Virus record (IMG/VR): IMGVR_UViG_3300045974_000067
Location: 1-64,000 of that record
Length of the DNA: 64,000 nt
Source of the DNA: a virus
Reading direction: 5' to 3' (one strand)
The first letter of the stretch is position 1. Each line of letters begins with the position of its first letter. Below, piece after piece: positions 35,601 through 44,748 of the stretch. The position numbers and the translations under genes are program-made. A model generated the notes under the pieces. It ran no database searches. It was not told where the DNA came from and saw only the letters and a program-made list of their open reading frames with translations.

Positions 35601-38203
35601 ATGTTAAAACCACCGAGTGCTCCAAAGATACCACCTATACCAGCACCTGCAGTCATAACTCCTGACCTAAAAGCTTCTTTTGCTTCTCCAAGTTTCTTGC
35701 CTATATTAGAACTAACCTCTTTAAGACCATCTGTAGTTTTACTTAGATTCTTTATTTCACTACCAAGTGCTTGAGCATCTAATTTACGATCTCTAGCTGC
35801 TTGTACAGCAGATGTCACGCTATCTCTAGCTGATTGAATGTCTGCACGAGAAGATAAAGTATTCGCTTGTGTAGCCCTTAGATTATTTAAGGCAGATGTT
35901 ACATTACTATTTGCAGACTGTAACATATCCTTTTGTTTAGTTTGGAACAGGTCTAATTTAGTAGTATTTTCTGCAATTTTCTTGTCCATCATCCCTTTCG
36001 TAAATGCTTGAACAATATTGCTACCAAATTTTGTTGGGAATGTAGCAAGAGTTGTAGCACCTTCAAGCATAAACTTTCTGCCACTTTCAAACAGAAGTGA
36101 CATCTTAGCAATTAGTGCTAGTGTTCCACCAAAGCCTCTATCTCCAAAAATACCTGATCCAAATAACATATCAGTACTAAACTTAATAATTCTAAGCATA
36201 CCTATCTGCAATGTACTCGTAATTTTATTTAAAGTTTCATCACTAATAATATTACCCGCAGATATACCAAAGGCAGTTGTAAGTAAACCAAATAGTGCAC
36301 TCCTGACTGGACCTGCATCAATAGCCATAGTAATACCTTTAGCTACTACTAGAGCTACAGCACCAATAGCTGGTAATTGCAGCATTGGAGGTAGTGCATT
36401 TATAAAGTCATGACCCATAATCCTCTGGCCAGATGATCTTTGAGGTCCACGTGCGACATTAGCTTCTGTATCATACGCTTGATTAGGTATTGTAGCTAAG
36501 AAACCAGGTACAGTACCTGGAGTAGTGTCTTTAATACTAAGCATTTGCTTAACAGTATGCGCTAGTGTAGACGCAGGATTTGTTAAAGTTTTTATTGCAG
36601 TATATGCTGCACCAACTGCTAATGCTAGTAGCTTAAATGAGCCTGTTAAACTACTAGAGAATAATAGTAGAATAGGCCCAACTGTCATTATAGTATCAAA
36701 GAAACCACCTAATCCTATATTCTTAAACGCATCACTAATAAAGGTAGTAAACTCTTTAATATAGGCAATAGGCGTACCTAATAGCTTACCAATCCACATT
36801 ATAATACCTTCTACTAAATCTGGTATCCAAGAGTGTCCTATTACCCTGTCATATAACCAAAAGAAAGCTCTCTCGACTGTATTTACCCAGTCTAAAACTA
36901 TTTTCTTCATTGGTTCTAAATGTGGTATAAACTTAGAGACATCAATTGTTTTAAAATTAAACCCAGTGAAGTTATTAATAACGTCAGAAACTTTAGATAA
37001 CCCACTAAGCAACATAGATGGTAATCTAGTAAAGAAATTTAGTATATCTACTTCTAGGAATGCAATCTTAGTCTTAATATTATATACAATAACATCGAGC
37101 CTATCAGCAAATCTTGCAATAGCTAGCGCTGCATCATTAATCATCTCTGGCAAACCGAAGCCTTTCTTTCGATTAGCACCAAAGATTACACTATTAATAG
37201 AATTGAATAAAAGAAATACTGAATTATGTAAGTTAATAAATGCTTGAGCGAATGTAAGCCCTACGCTCTTGAACTTTTCATTGACTTCAGCAGAACCTTT
37301 AAGTAGTGCACCAAATACTTCTTTAGATGTTAATTGACCAGCAGCGCCCATTGCACGCAATTGTCCAGTAGTAACTCCTAAACTATCAGAAATTACTTTA
37401 CCTAGAGCAGGAGCATCTTCAAGAACAGCTTTAAGATCTTGTCCTTGTAATGTACCAGCACTAAGACCTTGTCCTAGCTGTAAAATTGCCATACTAGCCA
37501 TTTGTGCACTAGCACCAGACATCGCAAGAGCTTTAGCTACTGTTTGTGTAACTACAGCTACATCATTCTGTGAAGTGCCAAGTGTAGATGAAGCGTTAGA
37601 TAACTTTTGATAAAGTTCTGCAACATCTGCAATTTGCATTCTAGTAGATAATGCAACATTTCTAATATTATCAAATGCGAACTCAGCAGCTGGTGCTGTC
37701 TTAGTTACTAAAGCAATACGTGTATTAAGTCCTGTTAACGCATCAGATAGAGAAGTGATAGCAGCAGCAGTTCCTACTAATGCTGTTGCACTGCCTAAAA
37801 ATACCATTAAATTACCAAAACTATCTTTAGCAGACTCAATATTAGATTTAACAGTTGTTAATGAACTATTTATTGAAGCTAAAGAACTCTTATCTAAGGA
37901 AACATCACCTATAATATTAGCTTTAGTGGGTTTTGAAATAGCTGTTTTAATTGAGGCAACTGTTTTGTCTAAAGTAGCAACAGATTTATTATTGTCTACA
38001 AAATCAATTTTAATGCTTGAATTCTTTTTTACATCGGTAAGATTTTTATTAGCATTACTTAATACAGTGTTTACATCCACTCCTGATGTTTTAAAAACAA
38101 TATCTGCTCTATTACTGTTCAACGTATTTATTTTAGCTCGTAACCTATCAATTACGTTGTCTACAGCAGAGCCGTCAGCTACTAGTTGTAGTTCAATAGA
38201 CAT
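32642..38203 (-). CDS. Tape measure protein with lytic transglycosylase domain (1853 aa)
   Basis: The longest gene. It starts with helical regions and a tape-measure core (GLSAGTLQGQDLKAVLEDAPALG at about 250-275; split as QGQDLKAVLEDAP). Hydrophobic segments lie around residues 505-545 and 905-930 (FTNPIGLAIIGISAAIV). Residues about 1085-1215 are an SLT-type transglycosylase: LLHSESGFNPEAISRTG, GVGQLGLG and VAAAYNWGEGN. The enzyme would open the peptidoglycan during DNA entry. The length predicts a long tail (about 1.5 angstrom per residue gives around 280 nm). The C-terminus has DxxMAALSNGEFVVNA, a signature often found in tape measures. Confidence 0.93.
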   Translation of the reverse strand: MSIELQLVADGSAVDNVIDRLRAKINTLNSNRADIVFKTSGVDVNTVLSNANKNLTDVKKNSSIKIDFVDNNKSVATLDKTVASIKTAISKPTKANIIGDVSLDKSSLASINSSLTTVKSNIESAKDSFGNLMVFLGSATALVGTAAAITSLSDALTGLNTRIALVTKTAPAAEFAFDNIRNVALSTRMQIADVAELYQKLSNASSTLGTSQNDVAVVTQTVAKALAMSGASAQMASMAILQLGQGLSAGTLQGQDLKAVLEDAPALGKVISDSLGVTTGQLRAMGAAGQLTSKEVFGALLKGSAEVNEKFKSVGLTFAQAFINLHNSVFLLFNSINSVIFGANRKKGFGLPEMINDAALAIARFADRLDVIVYNIKTKIAFLEVDILNFFTRLPSMLLSGLSKVSDVINNFTGFNFKTIDVSKFIPHLEPMKKIVLDWVNTVERAFFWLYDRVIGHSWIPDLVEGIIMWIGKLLGTPIAYIKEFTTFISDAFKNIGLGGFFDTIMTVGPILLLFSSSLTGSFKLLALAVGAAYTAIKTLTNPASTLAHTVKQMLSIKDTTPGTVPGFLATIPNQAYDTEANVARGPQRSSGQRIMGHDFINALPPMLQLPAIGAVALVVAKGITMAIDAGPVRSALFGLLTTAFGISAGNIISDETLNKITSTLQIGMLRIIKFSTDMLFGSGIFGDRGFGGTLALIAKMSLLFESGRKFMLEGATTLATFPTKFGSNIVQAFTKGMMDKKIAENTTKLDLFQTKQKDMLQSANSNVTSALNNLRATQANTLSSRADIQSARDSVTSAVQAARDRKLDAQALGSEIKNLSKTTDGLKEVSSNIGKKLGEAKEAFRSGVMTAGAGIGGIFGALGGFNIGSKIAEDMVGYPGWAQIGVVMGSSLLGQLLGSSVGAAISSMILFAFTNPIGLAIIGISAAIVTGYTLWKNWDWFSPQLEKWSHLGKIWIQDLLGIRPSPKIEAKQEERSNVQSQIDKLMFKSLTATGTQAQAYGDRIDELKAQRDVIDAQLYELSDTNGKHILETIKGWTKDTAGAIKEFFGKAYNSSFANMNPIGSAHAASPNTANYIATARDIATKNKLNPDFVSQLLHSESGFNPEAISRTGNIGVGQLGLGVASDAKLKISDSAKVWEEKVVTLYNELGGRTKDLAKAIEAVGPKPADFLDERFNPYTNIKVSIEHLKHLFDKYGSEAYDKVAAAYNWGEGNLDKLLKKANPHIPSFDVLKKGVLNVASLPDETKNYVAKNVPKFKEVFNVPEVKAATDDVTGTFTTAFEQITTLVSPWLEKLKTMFGITVDKDGTLAKQIRTSVMTVDATANYLADELKKNGITENLDLLNKMSKEELIAMAEYIDTLRAAKDPIALAKAKIIPGSGENEVAIDKVMKAIAERLTPEKIAATSSFKMPEIPQIASTTPFTDRVSKAKTDAEALSILNNALKGANAETIAMDVFKNIKAEDLQQTLKFLDDIDKAKNTTAEGALAQRILDSTVVEAKTHLGTFVKNINFAAKEAFAALSEPALSAEAMQAGTDFAKSVKTDMISGIRGIITGTTTTGNVIKDMFNKFTSTFLDNAITGFVNGLMTQTGWDKDLQKYMSSAFGGFEKVGTGIGAKVTAPFQNKLTTDNPLYSDNGNGVDIATSIKQGIEDGSATGAKSVGDAMDTSAKTSLSDVLSKGWSNLGDVLSSAWKGLTGLFSGGSGGTGGISLGGIGNSISSGWSSFTSWLGFASGGLVNGPGTGTSDSIMAALSNGEFVVNADSTKKYGKLLHSINSGAMPKFADGGIVGNYSPMTPSLNTLKAIPTAKKTQTQSTFNINITGDVSRQTRSEIQKMIPEIAGGVNTHNYERGNRR

Positions 38204-38217
38204 ATAAAATCCTTTGT

Positions 38218-38256
38218 AAAAAACCCTGACAAAATCCTAGAAGGATTTATCAGGGT
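38218..38256 (-). terminator. Intrinsic terminator upstream of the tape measure
   Basis: Minus strand: outer stem ACCCTGA / TCAGGGT, inner stem AAATCC / GGATTT, then a run of six T. The stop codon of the 105-residue gene lies inside. It would stop or attenuate transcription of head and proximal tail genes before the tape measure. Confidence 0.85.
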
Positions 38257-38567
38257 CGTCTTACTGTTATGATACTACCTAATGGTTTACCATATTTTAA
38301 TGCAGTTCTTTCTACAAAGTGTGCTGAAGCTTGCTTAGAGGAGCCATTATTAAGTCTTTCAATATAAACTACATTGTTACTTATAACAGCTTCATCTTTA
38401 TTAAGTCGGACTAGATTCCAACCAGACCTTGCTTTACCTGTTTTAATTGGAGTAGCTGCTCTTAATTCGTTTAGCATAGTTTGAGTAGCTTTGAAAATCT
38501 CCAATTCTAACTTATCTTTAATTTTATTACGTAAGTTATTTAATGTAGAATCAATATTTTTAATCAT
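38250..38567 (-). CDS. Phage tail completion-like protein (HK97 gp10 family-like), 105 aa
   Basis: It has TPIKTGKARSGWNL followed by NNVVYIERLNNGSS and a late VERTALKYG, matching the pattern of HK97 gp10/minor tail completion proteins (TPxxTGxxxxxW...NxxxYAxxxExGxS). It usually lies before the tail tube; here it lies between chaperones and tape measure. It is coupled by a 4-nt overlap to the preceding gene. Confidence 0.65.
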   Translation of the reverse strand: MIKNIDSTLNNLRNKIKDKLELEIFKATQTMLNELRAATPIKTGKARSGWNLVRLNKDEAVISNNVVYIERLNNGSSKQASAHFVERTALKYGKPLGSIITVRRP

Positions 38568-38884
38568 ACGATTTTGTCTCCATCAACAGCCTTCTGCATC
38601 ATTGTAAACATAACAGAACCAGTAAGACCTTTTATGCCTATTGTAGATACTTCTTGTATATGCCTTAGCGATGGAAATACATCTTCTGGTTTAATTTCAG
38701 CACCAAAAGAACGCATAATAAGAGATGTCCTATAATCTTCTTGCCAGCCTGGTGGTTGCTTATCAAAGTAAGCTATCCATCCTAAGAATTCTTCATAGGA
38801 CATCTCGTCCATAATTATGTAAACTGGCAGATGAAGTTTATATGCAATATCGAATATTTGCATCTCTTCATCTGTTAATTTCAT
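38564..38884 (-). CDS. Tail assembly chaperone-like protein (106 aa)
   Basis: The acidic protein has YEEFLGWIAYFDKQPPGWQE, a pattern typical of the second tail-assembly chaperone (lambda GT / Tac family). It overlaps the previous gene by ATGA. No slippery heptamer is evident at the junction, so separate translation is preferred over a programmed frameshift. Confidence 0.65.
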   Translation of the reverse strand: MKLTDEEMQIFDIAYKLHLPVYIIMDEMSYEEFLGWIAYFDKQPPGWQEDYRTSLIMRSFGAEIKPEDVFPSLRHIQEVSTIGIKGLTGSVMFTMMQKAVDGDKIV

Positions 38885-39207
38885 TTCTTAGTGTCTGGCT
38901 GAACTAAACCTGAATGCTTCATAATTTCATTAGATAACTTAGCTAACTCATCGATAGGAAAATCATACATCTCATCTTCTGTTAGATCAGCTAATTCAGG
39001 TGCACCTAATTGAATTACATGAACAATAGTTTTAATATTATCCATTTCAGAGGGTGATTCTTCAAATGATTTTACAAGCTTCTGTACATCAATAACTTGA
39101 GCAACCGTTAATTTTTGGATATCAATTTGCTCGCCCATAAATTTAACTTTAACAGGAGCTTTAGATCCAACAAAACGATTCTTTTCACCTGGCACTTTAA
39201 TACCCAT
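38881..39207 (-). CDS. Tail assembly chaperone-like protein (108 aa)
   Basis: A 108-residue protein (MGIKVPGEKNRFVGSKAPVK...) that precedes the second chaperone as gpG precedes gpT in lambda. Its acidic helical C-terminal half (LTEDEMYDFPIDELAKLSNE) fits. The role in coating the tape measure is inferred from order and size. Confidence 0.6.
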   Translation of the reverse strand: MGIKVPGEKNRFVGSKAPVKVKFMGEQIDIQKLTVAQVIDVQKLVKSFEESPSEMDNIKTIVHVIQLGAPELADLTEDEMYDFPIDELAKLSNEIMKHSGLVQPDTKK

Positions 39208-39209
39208 TT

Positions 39210-39446
39210 TTAAGTCCCTAAAATAGATTTACAAATTGGCAAATCATCTATCTGCTTCTTTAAAGCATGTAATGCAGTTAATGTTTTAAAGATCTCAGAA
39301 GCTCTTTCCTGATCATCTGCAGTTTCAGCAATTCTTTCAGATGTTTTAAAAATACTAACATCAACTTCTCTGCGCATCCTTCTTACAGTAGCTTGCATAA
39401 TAAAGTCCATGCGAAGAGGTTTGCTATTTAAGTTTCTATGATCCAT
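39210..39446 (-). CDS. Small tail-region protein (78 aa)
   Basis: A helical 78-residue protein (MDHRNLNSKPLRMDFIMQAT...) between the tail tube and the chaperones. Basic N-terminus and charged helices; no family recognised. May be an accessory chaperone. Confidence 0.55.
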   Translation of the reverse strand: MDHRNLNSKPLRMDFIMQATVRRMRREVDVSIFKTSERIAETADDQERASEIFKTLTALHALKKQIDDLPICKSILGT

Positions 39447-39525
39447 ATGTTCTCTTATCGTAATGATTAGGGACGCCCTATCTTGTCATTTAATATCGAG
39501 CATCTGCTGATATCCCTTAGTTCAC

Positions 39526-40122
39526 TTAAACAGTGTAAGCACCATAAAAGTCAGACTGAATAGACAGCGTCAAAACTGCTGTCATAGAGTCTTTCAGATC
39601 AGGCTTCACAAGCATAGCTTCCAACTTACCATTCCAGTAGTACTCAGAATTACCCACAGTACCAAGTTCGCCAGCAACACTGCCAAAACCAGCCGGTTCA
39701 GCAGTCAACAACGAAAAGCGCCAGGCACGCAGGATACCATCACCTACCATGTTACCTAAAGCCTGGGCAACAGTGGCACCCTTAGCCCAGTCAACTGGGA
39801 TAAAGTTGATAGTAACTTGCAAAGAAGGTGCATCTGCCTGACCTTGAATAGTCTTAGCTTGTTTAGTTCCGAATTCAGGAACATTAACAATGTTAGCAGG
39901 TGTACCAATTTCTGGGAACGTACGAACATTTTTAATACGATGGAAAGAACCAGAAGCACCAGCAGTGCCAAGATTTTCAGTTGCAAACAACGCTACAAAA
40001 GCAGACTCACTAGGACTTGCTAAAGCAGTAGCAGCACCTAAGTAAGTAGTAGAACTTACTGTACCAGTGGCAACAGACAGATCTGAATAGATCGCTGCAC
40101 CGAGATTGTTGATATGTGGCAT
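39526..40122 (-). CDS. Major tail tube protein (198 aa)
   Basis: The 198-residue protein starts MPHINNLGAAIYSDLSVATG and has a beta-rich, Ala/Gly/Thr-rich make-up of tail tube proteins (IPVDWAKGATVAQALGNMVG, EYYWNGKLEAMLVKP). Codon and base composition are somewhat more GC-rich, as in highly expressed genes, like the capsid gene. The place just after the head-tail joining genes supports it. Confidence 0.75.
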   Translation of the reverse strand: MPHINNLGAAIYSDLSVATGTVSSTTYLGAATALASPSESAFVALFATENLGTAGASGSFHRIKNVRTFPEIGTPANIVNVPEFGTKQAKTIQGQADAPSLQVTINFIPVDWAKGATVAQALGNMVGDGILRAWRFSLLTAEPAGFGSVAGELGTVGNSEYYWNGKLEAMLVKPDLKDSMTAVLTLSIQSDFYGAYTV

Positions 40123-40133
40123 CTTATTTACCT

Positions 40134-40547
40134 TTACAAGTTATTACTGCAATATGAAAAATTTATTGAGTAATTAGTCCTAAACAAGGTAGGATCATCG
40201 GGATCACCGCCTACTGTAGACAAACTACTTGAGAAAAATTGAGTAGCGCCGTTAGTATTAGGTATTATTTTTCCTACTAGATAATCATCCAATTTATCAG
40301 CAATGATATTAGCACGCTTTGGAGTAGCACCTGCAGGAATAAAAATATCAATAATGACCTGTCCACTGATAGATCTTAAAGGATTTGTTGGATTGTACTG
40401 ACCAGCTAAAATGGCAACTCTTATAAATTCTTCACCAGTGTTAACTGCTGAAAAATTTTCAGGAAAAGTCTTAATACCTTCAGACTTCCATTGAGTAGTA
40501 CCAAATATAGAATATATATCTTGCTCTGTTTGTGCATATTTACCCAT
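40134..40547 (-). CDS. Tail terminator-like protein (137 aa)
   Basis: A 137-residue protein with FIRVAILAGQYNPTNPL, SGQVIIDIFIPAGATPKRAN and ADKLDDYLVGK, a pattern of tail terminator / DUF4128-like proteins (beta-alpha fold, gpU-like). It directly precedes the tail tube gene. Assigned by order and the pattern. Confidence 0.6.
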   Translation of the reverse strand: MGKYAQTEQDIYSIFGTTQWKSEGIKTFPENFSAVNTGEEFIRVAILAGQYNPTNPLRSISGQVIIDIFIPAGATPKRANIIADKLDDYLVGKIIPNTNGATQFFSSSLSTVGGDPDDPTLFRTNYSINFSYCSNNL

Positions 40548-40930
40548 TATGCTTCCTTAACTATATTGACAGTCATTAAAAAACCATCATTTTCATAAGG
40601 AGGAATTAAATGCCATACATTACCATTTATTACAATATCATCATAGTCAGAGATATCAGAAATATCAGTAGCTTTGAGTAATAATTGCTTGTGTAATGCA
40701 TGACTATTTACAGGTTTTGCGCTTCCACTTATCCTGCCGGTTCTCGTATTATTAACAATAATCCCTTTAATAGTTTTGTTAATAGTTGGTGTAGGTTTAG
40801 GTAGATTATCACTTGTAGTGAAGTCATATCCTTCAACCGTTCTTTGAATCAATTGAACATTAACAGCTAAATCTCCAACTGACTTGAAAGCTTTATTAAC
40901 CTGAGCTGTAACATTTCCATGTAGCCCCAT
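40547..40930 (-). CDS. Head-tail joining / neck protein (127 aa)
   Basis: A 127-residue protein (MGLHGNVTAQVNKAFKSVGD...) with a beta-rich core (DIVINGNVWHLIPPYEND). The size and order (connector, this gene, terminator, tube) fit a head-tail stopper. No strict motif seen. Confidence 0.55.
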   Translation of the reverse strand: MGLHGNVTAQVNKAFKSVGDLAVNVQLIQRTVEGYDFTTSDNLPKPTPTINKTIKGIIVNNTRTGRISGSAKPVNSHALHKQLLLKATDISDISDYDDIVINGNVWHLIPPYENDGFLMTVNIVKEA

Positions 40931-41406
40931 TAATTAGCCCTCCACCAACTACTAGCACCACCATTTTGTAGCAAAGGTTTTATAATACGCCTAACAGTAC
41001 TAGGAACTGTACTTGGAGGTAGTATTTTAGACATGCTAATACTACCAACATTAAGCCCTATAGTTCTGCCAGTATCGTCAAGAATACCATCATTATTAAG
41101 TAAGTGATAAGCAAGTTCAAATGTAGCTTCTAATATCCTAGTAGGCAATGTATCTTGTAAACGAATATTACTTCCAACACGCGGATCAAAATAAAAACCT
41201 ATCCTTGGAAATGCTAACGGTTGGGATTCACTTACAGCTACTCCATTCCAGGACATATCATTAAAAATCTTTGTAGCCGTGACTAATGCCTGCGCCTTTT
41301 GTGTATCTGTAGCAGCTGTCCAAGCAGCTACATCAATACGATCCGCAAAATACGTATTGGCTTCATCGACAGTCACATATGAATTAGTTCCCTTAGTAAG
41401 TGCCAT
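40930..41406 (-). CDS. Head-tail connector (DnaT-like/gp6-like) protein (158 aa)
   Basis: The N-terminus MALTKGTNSYVTVDEANTYF matches the widely conserved phage connector protein annotated DnaT-like or gp6-like (Ala-Leu-x-x-Gly-x-NSYxxxxEA). LPTRILEATFELAYHLL is its second helix. ATG 41406 is preferred to the GTG at 41415, since the GTG belongs to the ribosome site AGGTGA. Confidence 0.75.
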   Translation of the reverse strand: MALTKGTNSYVTVDEANTYFADRIDVAAWTAATDTQKAQALVTATKIFNDMSWNGVAVSESQPLAFPRIGFYFDPRVGSNIRLQDTLPTRILEATFELAYHLLNNDGILDDTGRTIGLNVGSISMSKILPPSTVPSTVRRIIKPLLQNGGASSWWRAN

Positions 41407-41423
41407 AAGTGTCACCTTTTGTC

Positions 41424-42608
41424 TTAGGAGTGAAACACAGGTAAAATCCCAAGAGACAAGGCTGAAGTAGCCTTACGCTTCCAGACACCCTTTGTAGTTG
41501 CATCAAGAGTGGTGTCAACCAGCGCTTCTTGAGTAGTGCCAGTAATCACGGCTTGATAGTCAACATCTGACGGGAACTTGGTAGCATCGCCAGTCCAATC
41601 ATAACCAGCCGGATGAGCAACATATCCCCAACGGTACCAAATATCAGTAGAACCGCCACCCTTGTATGCACGTGCATCACGGTAGATTTCAGTCGGGGTA
41701 GGAACTGCCAGAGCTTGCATGGCAACAGAGCCAGGAAGCACAACAAAGGAAGTCTTAGTACCAACGATATCTACACCTGCACCGCCGTTAAGAGCAGCAA
41801 GTTGTGCACTGCTAAAACCTTGTGAGGCACGAGTTTGAATCAGACGGAATTTACCACCAAAGATAGTAGTAAATGTGATATTACCATCTACAACACCAAC
41901 ATCATCCGTCAAATTAGCTGAACGGAAAGATGCAACAGTCTCAGGTGATACGACCAAATAAGCATACTCAGGTTCGTAATCCTTCCATGCAGCACCAATA
42001 GCCTTCAGGAAGCCTTCAGCACGAGCAGCACCTTGAATAGCAGTAGTAGCTGCAATAACAGGAGCAGCACTCCCCAGATCCACATAGAATCCATAACGAG
42101 CACTAGTAGGATCATTATCAAAGGTCTGACCACCAAGACCAGCAGAGCCAGAGCCAGTAGCCGCACCATTCAGAGCTTCACTAATAGCAACACCTTTCAG
42201 AACTGCAAGAATAGCATTATGCTCATCTTGTGCACGAGTTTCTGAGAAGTCACGACCAATCTTAGCCAGACCGTCTTGCTGTGTAACGATTTGCTGCATA
42301 TTAACAGAAGTAGCACCATGCGTACGAACAGTCTTAATATAAGTACTATAGTCAGACGCAAAGGTAGTACCAGTGCCATTAGTAGAGTCAGTCAGAGAAG
42401 CAACATTGATAGTCGGGTTCAAAGGTTTGAACCAACGGACTTGACCAATGAAAGTTTCAGTAGACGTATCGATGTTGGGATTAGTTCCAACAATACCCGT
42501 TCCAGATAATTTCTTAGCACTAGTATATGCTTCGTCAGAGTAAGCAGTAATAGCAGCTTGTAGTACAAAATTTGATGCACCAGCCAAATCAGTTGTAGGC
42601 GTACCCAT
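41424..42608 (-). CDS. Major capsid protein (394 aa)
   Basis: The 394-residue protein follows a scaffold-like gene and precedes the connector gene, the usual place for the major capsid protein. It has alternating Ala/Gly-rich strands and helices (AARAEGFLKAIGAAWKDYEP) and YAYLVVSPETVASFRSANLT, plus AYKGGGSTDIWYRWGYVAHP, patterns seen in P22-like/T7-like or DUF-capsid proteins. No separate protease is seen; the scaffold is a distinct gene. The gene is more GC-rich than its surroundings, in line with high expression. Confidence 0.85.
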   Translation of the reverse strand: MGTPTTDLAGASNFVLQAAITAYSDEAYTSAKKLSGTGIVGTNPNIDTSTETFIGQVRWFKPLNPTINVASLTDSTNGTGTTFASDYSTYIKTVRTHGATSVNMQQIVTQQDGLAKIGRDFSETRAQDEHNAILAVLKGVAISEALNGAATGSGSAGLGGQTFDNDPTSARYGFYVDLGSAAPVIAATTAIQGAARAEGFLKAIGAAWKDYEPEYAYLVVSPETVASFRSANLTDDVGVVDGNITFTTIFGGKFRLIQTRASQGFSSAQLAALNGGAGVDIVGTKTSFVVLPGSVAMQALAVPTPTEIYRDARAYKGGGSTDIWYRWGYVAHPAGYDWTGDATKFPSDVDYQAVITGTTQEALVDTTLDATTKGVWKRKATSALSLGILPVFHS

Positions 42609-42626
42609 TTACTTATCCTTAATAGA

Positions 42627-43325
42627 TTATCTCTTCCCAATTTTCCCTTCCGCTGCTAATTTAATAACCTCGGCTTGAGACATTGAGAATAACGATTTAT
42701 TTTCCCCGGAACCACTTCCTCCACCACCATTATTACTAGAGTTCTGAGTTCCAGCGCCAGATGATGCTTTGACTTTAAACAAAAAAGATTGTTCTTCAGC
42801 AGAAGCAAAGGCAGTAACAAAGTCGTTAATAGAGATTCCGCTACGATGTACCCATTGGTTCTTATCGTTCTGAATTAATTGATCGACAATTTCCTTTTGA
42901 GCCATCTCAAAAGCTTTAGCATTCCTAAAATCTAGACCCTTAAGTGCATCACGCACAGCAACGTCCCTACTTAATTCGGTATTTTGCTTCTCAAGAGCTG
43001 CTAATTTAGCATTAGCTTCTGCAAGTTTCAATTCAGCAATTTCTTTATGCTTTCCTTGTTCTTCCAGACGTTTTAGTTCAGCTTCTTTTTCTTTGCGTTC
43101 AATCTCAGCCTGTTTAGCTAATGCTTCATCACGTTGCTTGTAAGCATTATCTAATAGCTTCTTTGTATCCTTTAATTGCTCTGCAACTTTCTCTTGAACA
43201 AGCTTGGCAATCAGATCCTTATCTTTGTCTTCAACAGACTTCTTAGCATCAGCTTCAGCTTGAGCTAAACGTTCTGCTTCTAACTCTTCAGCAGTTTTCT
43301 GATTGTTGTTTTCATCACTCATCAT
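42627..43325 (-). CDS. Scaffolding protein (232 aa)
   Basis: A charged coiled-coil protein: residues about 10-130 are Ala/Glu/Lys-rich helices (LEAERLAQAEADAKKSVEDK), then a Gly/Ser-rich linker (NNGGGGSGSGE) and a C-terminal helix (SMSQAEVIKLAAEGKIGKR), which is the classical capsid-binding hook of scaffolding proteins. It lies directly upstream of the major capsid gene. Confidence 0.85.
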   Translation of the reverse strand: MMSDENNNQKTAEELEAERLAQAEADAKKSVEDKDKDLIAKLVQEKVAEQLKDTKKLLDNAYKQRDEALAKQAEIERKEKEAELKRLEEQGKHKEIAELKLAEANAKLAALEKQNTELSRDVAVRDALKGLDFRNAKAFEMAQKEIVDQLIQNDKNQWVHRSGISINDFVTAFASAEEQSFLFKVKASSGAGTQNSSNNGGGGSGSGENKSLFSMSQAEVIKLAAEGKIGKR

Positions 43326-43373
43326 GTATTCCTTCTATGGGTACGACCCATTTAAATTAAAATTAGCACAGCT

Positions 43374-44748
43374 TTATCCTATACCATAAAAGTAACGATT
43401 ATCTTTAAAGTTCTCTTGAACTGTTGCAAGAATATCGCTCTTTGTTAGTATATCTTCCTTAGTAAGTATTTTACCACCTACTCTTGACCTTCCAGCCACA
43501 GGTATCAGGCCAATATCAATTGCTTCATTTAAGTATTTATCATAAAGGTCTCTTGGGAAACCTCTTGCTAACATCTCATCTAAAGTCGACTTGATAGAGT
43601 CCTTTTCTACAGCATTGGCATAGATGATCCTTAAAGCTTTTCGTGCATCTAGCATATCAGCTGCATTTGTAAAGAATGCGTCATGTATCGTCGAAGTTTG
43701 TATATTACTTTTCTTACCCCATAAATGAAATTGTTTAACAAGAGTGGCATCATTAGAGTGATTACCATTAACACCAAAAGCTGTACGTGCTCTTGTAGCA
43801 TCAGCAATGTCATTTATTTTACCAGGTTTATTTCTAAACTCTTCCCACCAATTAGGTTCAGTTCTTTGTGGTATTTGAAGTATGTTATTTACCCAATTAC
43901 CATTAGCATCTTTATAAGCTAATTTTTCTTCAAAGTTTTGAGTATAATTTTGTTCTAATATTTTGCCATCAAAATTAACCCATGGAATATTAGACCAATT
44001 CTTATCTAATTTATTAGGATAGCCAACTTCGAAACCTTTAGTAATATCCTCAGAAAACAAAGAATAATTACCTATCTTAAATCCTGTTCTACGTCTTGTT
44101 GGTGTTTTAACACCTGTAATTAATTCAGATGTAAAACTACCAGGCACATAACCAGGAATACGATTTAAAAGTTTCTCACGCAGCGCTTCATCTTTAATAC
44201 CCATGATATTATTAAGCCATGTAGGTAATTTAACACCTTTCTTATAGCTACTTAATAAACTCTGCTTTAATATTGATTGAATATCAAAAGCACTTTGTGA
44301 AGGTTTAGAATTTATTAAAAAGTCTTGTGCTAATCTACCAAAATACTTAGTAAAATCTTTTAAAATAGGAGTAGATGACTCTAAATTTTCGCTCATTATA
44401 TTAGCTATTAATTTAAAGTCTTCAGGTGTTACTATTTTATTATAAGCTCTACTAAGTTTATCTACATAGTCTTTAGTCTTACTATCTAGGAAATATAATT
44501 GATCTATTAACTCAGCACCAGGATCTAATCCTTTGTTAAAGACGTCTTTAATATCTTGTCTAAGTGCTTTTAATTCATTATAAGTCTCAGGATCAAAACT
44601 TTCATAGCGTGCCATACGAGCGCTAATCTCACTTAATACAGCATCTCGCTCAGCAGCTTTAACAACAAGTGTTTCAGATTCTTTTCCTAATACCTTAGAT
44701 AGTTTAGCTTCAACACTGAAGATACCAGTGCGTTCACCTGCACCATAC
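43374..44748 (-). CDS. Exon 2 of the MuF-RNA polymerase gene (catalytic C-terminal part)
   Basis: This is the 3' exon of the split gene; 457 codons plus the G that completes the junction codon. It begins YGAGERTG (rest of motif B), and carries FGVNGNHSNDATLV and IHDAFFTNAADM, the equivalent of T7 RNAP HSQDGSH and motif C IHDSFG, with the second catalytic Asp at residue 1437 of the spliced protein. Upstream the frame stays open to an ATG at 44846, but those 33 codons lie inside the intron and include its P9 region, so they are not counted as coding. Alone this exon lacks motif A and cannot be an active polymerase. Confidence 0.92.

Noticed and set aside
38881-38884. Programmed frameshift between the two tail chaperone genes as in lambda G/GT
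   Set aside because: The junction has no slippery heptamer; an ATGA overlap explains coupled translation.
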